27,189 nucleotides of DNA. It comes from an uncultured Bacilli bacterium. Its GTDB lineage: Bacteria; Bacillota_I; Bacilli_A; RF39; UBA660. The notes under the pieces are model-generated. The model was not told where the DNA came from. It saw nothing but the letters and a program-made list of their open reading frames with translations, and did no database searches. The stretch covers positions 1 to 27,189 of the forward strand of contig CALVYX010000009.1 of assembly GCA_944372315.1 (NCBI GenBank). Reading direction: 5' to 3'. Below are positions 23,788-27,189 of the stretch, one piece after another (position 1 is the first letter of the stretch; each line of letters opens with the position of its first letter). A program made the position numbers and the translations under genes.

Positions 23788-23840
23788 CATATTTTTATAT
23801 TTTTATTACCATACTAAAATTAGAATTGATGGTGATGTTA

Positions 23841-25793
23841 TTGAAATTTTTTAAAAAAACTTTAAAAATAATAATTTTTTTAATAATTATCCTTAGTGCA
23901 ATAGGTTTAGGAATATATGGCTATCAACAAGTATCCACTAAATTGGAAATAAAAAGTGCTAATAATATTTCTTTATATGATAGTAAAGGAAATATGTATT
24001 TTCAAGGAAGTGGTACAAATGAATGGGTAGCGCTAGAAGATATATCCGAAAATGTTATAAACGCAACTATATCTACAGAAGATAAAAACTTTTATAAGCA
24101 TTTTGGATTTGATTTTTTAAGAATTATTAAAGCAGGGTACACAAATATCGTATCAGGAGAAACGAAACAAGGTGCTTCCACCATTACTCAGCAATATGTC
24201 AAAAACTTATTTTTAGATTTTGATAAAACTTGGGAAAGAAAGTGGAATGAATTATGGCTTACATTAAATGTAGAAGCTCATTATACTAAAAACGAAATAC
24301 TAGAAGGATATTTAAATACAATTAATTATGGTCATGGAATGTATGGTATTGAAAACGCAGCAGATTATTATTTTAATAAATCTGCCAAAGAGCTTACCTT
24401 AGCTGAAGCATCAATGTTAGTAGGAATACCCAAATCGCCTTCTAATTATTCGCCGCTTGTTAATTTTGACATAGCTAAACAGCGTCAAAAATTAATATTA
24501 AGTGGCATGGTAAAAAACAAGTATATTACCGAAGAAGAAATGGAAGATGCTTACAATGAAGAATTAAAATTAATTGGAAAAAAAGCAACTATTAATTCCG
24601 ATACTATTTTATATTTTCAAGATGCTGTTTTAAACGAATTAAAATCAATCAAAAGTATTCCAAGCTCATTCTTAGATACAGGAGGATTAAAAATATATAC
24701 AACACTAGATATGAAGGCTCAAAGTGCATTAGAACAAAGTATTAAAGAAAATTTAGAAAAAAATAAAGAAGTTCAATCTTCAGGAGTAATGATTGAGCCT
24801 ACCACAGGTAATATCATTGCTTTAGTGGGCGGAAGAGATTATTCAGTATCACAATTCAATCGTGCAACTAAATCAAAAAGACAAGTGGGTTCAACTATGA
24901 AACCTTTCTTATATTATGCAGCTTTAGAAAATGGATTTACTTCTAGTACTTCTTTTACTAGTGAAGAAACGACTTTTGTATTTTCGAACGATGATTCTTA
25001 TTCACCTAAAAATGCTAATGAAATATATGGCCATAAACCAATATCTCTTGCTGCTGCGATTGCTTATTCAGAAAATGTATACGCCATTAAAACTCACATG
25101 TTTTTAGGAGAAGATATCTTAGTTGATATGGCAAAAAGATTAGGTATTAATGATAATTTGCCTGCAATTCCTTCTTTACCATTAGGAACAAGTGAAATAG
25201 GAATAATAGATATGGCTGCTGCTTACTCTGTATTTGCTAATAATGGATATAAAAACACTCCTCACTTAATAACCAAAGTTGAAGATGTTGAAGGAAACGT
25301 TTTATATGAGTTCAAAGAAACCGAAGAGTTAGTATTAAATCCTAGCTTAACTTATATATTAAATGAATTATTAACAACAACATACGATTCCACGTTTATT
25401 GATTATAATTATCCGACTATTATAAATATCGCAGGAAGATTAAGTAGAAAATACTCTGTTAAATCAGGAACCACTGCAACTGATACTTGGACAATTGGAT
25501 ATAATCCTCAAGTTGTAACCGCTGTTTGGGTAGGATATGATAATAGCAAAACTATTGAAGAAGATTTATATTCTTCAACCAAAAATATTTGGGCAGATAC
25601 TATGGAAACCTATTTAAAAGATAAAGAAGAAGTATGGTTCGAGATGCCTAGTAATGTTGTAGGTGTTTTAGTAGATCCTATTTCGGGAGTTCCTGCTACA
25701 GAAAAAACAACAAAAAAAAGGATTCTCTACTATTTAAAAGGTACAGAACCCACTGGCGAAGAAATGGTTTTTGACGAAAAATTAAATAATTAA
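23841..25793 (+). CDS. Bifunctional class A penicillin-binding protein
   Basis: Glycosyltransferase (GT51) and transpeptidase that polymerises and cross-links peptidoglycan. I favour the TTG at 23841 (650 residues), as GGTGATG lies at a normal distance; ATGs at 23829 and 23835 lack one. Numbering from this TTG: a transmembrane segment at about 8-26, the GT51 catalytic Glu near 80 (TEDKNFYKHFGFD) and QGASTITQQYVKNL near 110-123, then the transpeptidase with GSTMKPF (nucleophile S351), SEN (about 410-412) and KSGT (about 541-544). All catalytic motifs are intact. It resembles PBP1a/PBP2c-type proteins. It is divergent from ywiB. Confidence 0.92.
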   Translation: MKFFKKTLKIIIFLIIILSAIGLGIYGYQQVSTKLEIKSANNISLYDSKGNMYFQGSGTNEWVALEDISENVINATISTEDKNFYKHFGFDFLRIIKAGYTNIVSGETKQGASTITQQYVKNLFLDFDKTWERKWNELWLTLNVEAHYTKNEILEGYLNTINYGHGMYGIENAADYYFNKSAKELTLAEASMLVGIPKSPSNYSPLVNFDIAKQRQKLILSGMVKNKYITEEEMEDAYNEELKLIGKKATINSDTILYFQDAVLNELKSIKSIPSSFLDTGGLKIYTTLDMKAQSALEQSIKENLEKNKEVQSSGVMIEPTTGNIIALVGGRDYSVSQFNRATKSKRQVGSTMKPFLYYAALENGFTSSTSFTSEETTFVFSNDDSYSPKNANEIYGHKPISLAAAIAYSENVYAIKTHMFLGEDILVDMAKRLGINDNLPAIPSLPLGTSEIGIIDMAAAYSVFANNGYKNTPHLITKVEDVEGNVLYEFKETEELVLNPSLTYILNELLTTTYDSTFIDYNYPTIINIAGRLSRKYSVKSGTTATDTWTIGYNPQVVTAVWVGYDNSKTIEEDLYSSTKNIWADTMETYLKDKEEVWFEMPSNVVGVLVDPISGVPATEKTTKKRILYYLKGTEPTGEEMVFDEKLNN

Positions 25794-26350
25794 TATATAA
25801 GTTCCGCCATATCTCCTGTTTTTAAAAAATTAGCATTAGCATCATCAGTATCTAAGTGTAACTCTAAAACTCCATTTGGAGTTTCTTTAATATATATATC
25901 ATTTAAAATCGCTGTTTTCTCATTACCAACTTTGACACTAATCTTATCTATATTCTCTAATCCTAATTCAATTCTTTCATTATGATTTAAATGTAAATGC
26001 CTGTTAGCTACAATAGCACATTTTTTATTTATTACTCCGTTAGGACCTATGATTGTAATTTCACTAGCATCGTCTAATTCACCAGATGTTCTAATAGGAG
26101 GATTAATTCCTAATAAATAACAATCTGTTTTAGATATTTCTACTTGTGTATACCTTCTAAGTGGACCAAGTACTCTCACTTTTTCAAGTGTAGCTTTAGG
26201 CGTTTGTATTTTCACTAATAAATTGGAAGCGAATTCTCCGGGTTGAACTAAATCTTTTACTTTCTCCAATTCAATATTTCCAAATAATATTTCATAATCA
26301 TCTTGACATAAATGAACATGACGGTTAGAAACTCCTATTTTTACTTTCAT
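25790..26350 (-). CDS. pduL: PduL-type phosphate acyltransferase
   Basis: PduL interconverts acyl-CoA and acyl-phosphate and is unrelated in fold to Pta. The 186 residues show the family motifs: VGVSNRHVHL-like IGVSNRHVHLC at the N-terminus (first zinc HxH), QPGEFA near 36-41, RVLGPLRRYTQVEISKTD (about 58-75), a second HxH in ANRHLHLN (about 113-120) and the closing ELHLDTDDANA. No encapsulation peptide or microcompartment gene is visible, so it probably works with an acetate kinase in energy metabolism. It overlaps the PBP gene by 4 bases, tail to tail. Confidence 0.93.
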   Translation of the reverse strand: MKVKIGVSNRHVHLCQDDYEILFGNIELEKVKDLVQPGEFASNLLVKIQTPKATLEKVRVLGPLRRYTQVEISKTDCYLLGINPPIRTSGELDDASEITIIGPNGVINKKCAIVANRHLHLNHNERIELGLENIDKISVKVGNEKTAILNDIYIKETPNGVLELHLDTDDANANFLKTGDMAELIY

Positions 26351-26373
26351 ATCAACTCATCCTTTCCGGTAAT

Positions 26374-26382
26374 ATTATAGCA
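26374..26382 (-). promoter_or_regulatory. Extended -10 promoter of pduL
   Basis: On the minus strand TGC directly precedes TATAAT (plus 26374-26379), about 24 bases before the ATG. There is no clear -35. Confidence 0.6.
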
Positions 26383-26445
26383 TAAAAAGTAATTTTTTAA
26401 ATCAATAAACATATTATTTAATATGAAAAAAGAAAGGATGATTTT

Positions 26446-26808
26446 ATGAATGGAAATTATCAAAATTTAGGTTTTAACAATAATCCAACATATATTCCTA
26501 GTCAAAGTACTCAACCTCCATTTACAAACTTTCCTAATCAAAATACTAATCAAAATTCTAATACTAATATACCTAATGATCAATTTCAATATGCTTATAA
26601 TATTTTAAATAATAATCCCAATCAAATAGCATCTTTTTACATGTCTTACCCAGATTCAGTAGAATGGCGCGATCGTATTTTTACAGGAAGAATTATACAT
26701 TCAACTAGAGAATATACTTTATTAAAAAACGAAGAAACAAATGAATGGTACGTTCTTCCATCAATATATTTAAATTATGTAATATTTAATGAAGAAGTAA
26801 ATATGTAA
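26446..26808 (+). CDS. gerQ: GerQ-like spore coat protein
   Basis: This 120-residue protein has an Asn/Gln/Pro-rich low-complexity N-terminus (about 1-45) and a C-terminal domain (about 46-120) with QIASFYMSYPDSVEWRD, RIFTGRII and YVLPSIYLNYVIFNEE, closely resembling the C-terminal part of Bacillus GerQ, an inner coat protein needed for proper CwlJ action in germination. In Bacillus, N-terminal lysines of GerQ are cross-linked by transglutaminase. Here the N-terminal region has no lysine; the only lysine is K94. AAAGGATG precedes the ATG. The gene is divergent from pduL. Confidence 0.87.
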   Translation: MNGNYQNLGFNNNPTYIPSQSTQPPFTNFPNQNTNQNSNTNIPNDQFQYAYNILNNNPNQIASFYMSYPDSVEWRDRIFTGRIIHSTREYTLLKNEETNEWYVLPSIYLNYVIFNEEVNM

Positions 26809-26809
26809 T

Positions 26810-26839
26810 AAAGAATGATTGTATCATTTCTTTTTTTTT
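26810..26839 (+). terminator. gerQ terminator
   Basis: AAGAATGAT pairs with ATCATTTCTT (one bulge) around a TGT loop, and about nine T follow (26831-26839). Confidence 0.75.
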
Positions 26840-26847
26840 GATATAAT
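26819..26847 (+). promoter_or_regulatory. Promoter of the last gene, embedded in the gerQ terminator
   Basis: TTGTAT (26819-26824), 17 bases, then TATAAT (26842-26847) preceded by TGA. The -35 box is formed by the terminator's loop and right arm. Confidence 0.65.
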
Positions 26848-26870
26848 TTCTTTAGCATAGGGGTGATGAT

Positions 26871-27189
26871 ATGATAATTTCTATAATATGTGGATGTATA
26901 GCGTTTATTGCTTTAATAATATTAATAATTAAATTAAAAAGTGATAAATTATATGTATATGATATAAAAATAAAAGAAGCTGAAAAAGAAATTCAAACAC
27001 TATTAGAAAAAAAGATGTCACTTTTAAGTGAAATTCATCAAAAACTTTCTGAACAAATAGAGGAAACTAATTTTAATTATCTATGTAATTTAGATGAAAT
27101 AGGCGACGATGAATTTAAACTAAATTCTATATTAAATAATGCATATAGTGAACTAAAAGACTTTTTGGAAAATAGACGTAGTTTTATCC
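26871..27189 (+). CDS. Membrane-anchored coiled-coil protein, 3' end cut off
   Basis: An ORF starts at the ATG at 26871, with GGGGTGAT just upstream and a strong promoter before it, and is still open at the window edge after 106 codons. It begins with one hydrophobic segment (MIISIICGCIAFIALIILII), then a short basic stretch and a long Glu/Lys/Leu-rich region (about residues 30-65) with coiled-coil character (KEAEKEIQTLLEKKMSLLSE). The single N-terminal anchor plus cytoplasmic coiled coil recalls EzrA-like or LemA-like layouts, but no specific motif decides. I do not recognise the family. Confidence 0.7.
   Translation, partial: MIISIICGCIAFIALIILIIKLKSDKLYVYDIKIKEAEKEIQTLLEKKMSLLSEIHQKLSEQIEETNFNYLCNLDEIGDDEFKLNSILNNAYSELKDFLENRRSFI

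Overview
The window is low-GC DNA from a spore-forming Firmicute. Almost every gene has a Gram-positive relative, with strong AGGAGG-type ribosome binding sites and A/T-ending codons. Sporulation genes (spoIIID, spoIIQ, spoIIR, a gerQ-like coat gene) sit among housekeeping genes whose relative order echoes the Bacillus subtilis secA-to-argS interval, but greatly shortened. I read it as a reduced-genome, probably anaerobic and host-associated member of the Bacilli or Erysipelotrichia. The taxon is inference; no rRNA is present.

Region 1 (1-3980) is mobile. A phage-type repressor with its own operator/promoter and a complete tyrosine integrase form the right end of an element that continues off the left edge. 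Two similar attachment-like sites follow, at about 2083-2169 and 3889-3980. Each has paired TGGCTC(C/T)A repeats, then the 10-mer CCCTTATTTT in the loop of a terminator-like hairpin. They bracket a 1.8-kb segment with a two-gene leftward operon of unknown function. The right site is the transcription terminator of secA. The layout suggests tandem accretion: an integrase-bearing element next to an integrase-less, CIME-like island.

Region 2 (3979-7572) is secA, hpf and a cold-shock protein gene, all leftward and each closed by a hairpin.

Region 3 (7693-10704) is an agr-type peptide quorum-sensing locus in a split layout. agrB and a 39-codon agrD (absent from simple ORF lists) run rightward. 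agrC and agrA run leftward toward them, meeting at a bidirectional terminator. The predicted peptide ring may have six residues instead of five.

Region 4 (10737-23730) is a long leftward backbone: tagO-like transferase, mbl, spoIIID, spoIIQ, a DUF1146 (YwzB) protein, rpiB, rpmE, an SGNH/GDSL hydrolase, murA, fba, mntP, spoIIR, prmC, prfA, rpoE, argS and ywiB. It combines envelope synthesis, sporulation checkpoints, translation and glycolysis.

Region 5 (23759-27189) has a bifunctional class A PBP (rightward), a PduL-type phosphotransacylase (leftward, overlapping the PBP gene tail to tail), a gerQ-like spore coat gene, and the start of a membrane-anchored coiled-coil protein cut by the window edge. 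There are no tRNAs, rRNAs, IS elements or CRISPR arrays. No gene-free stretch exceeds about 300 bases.
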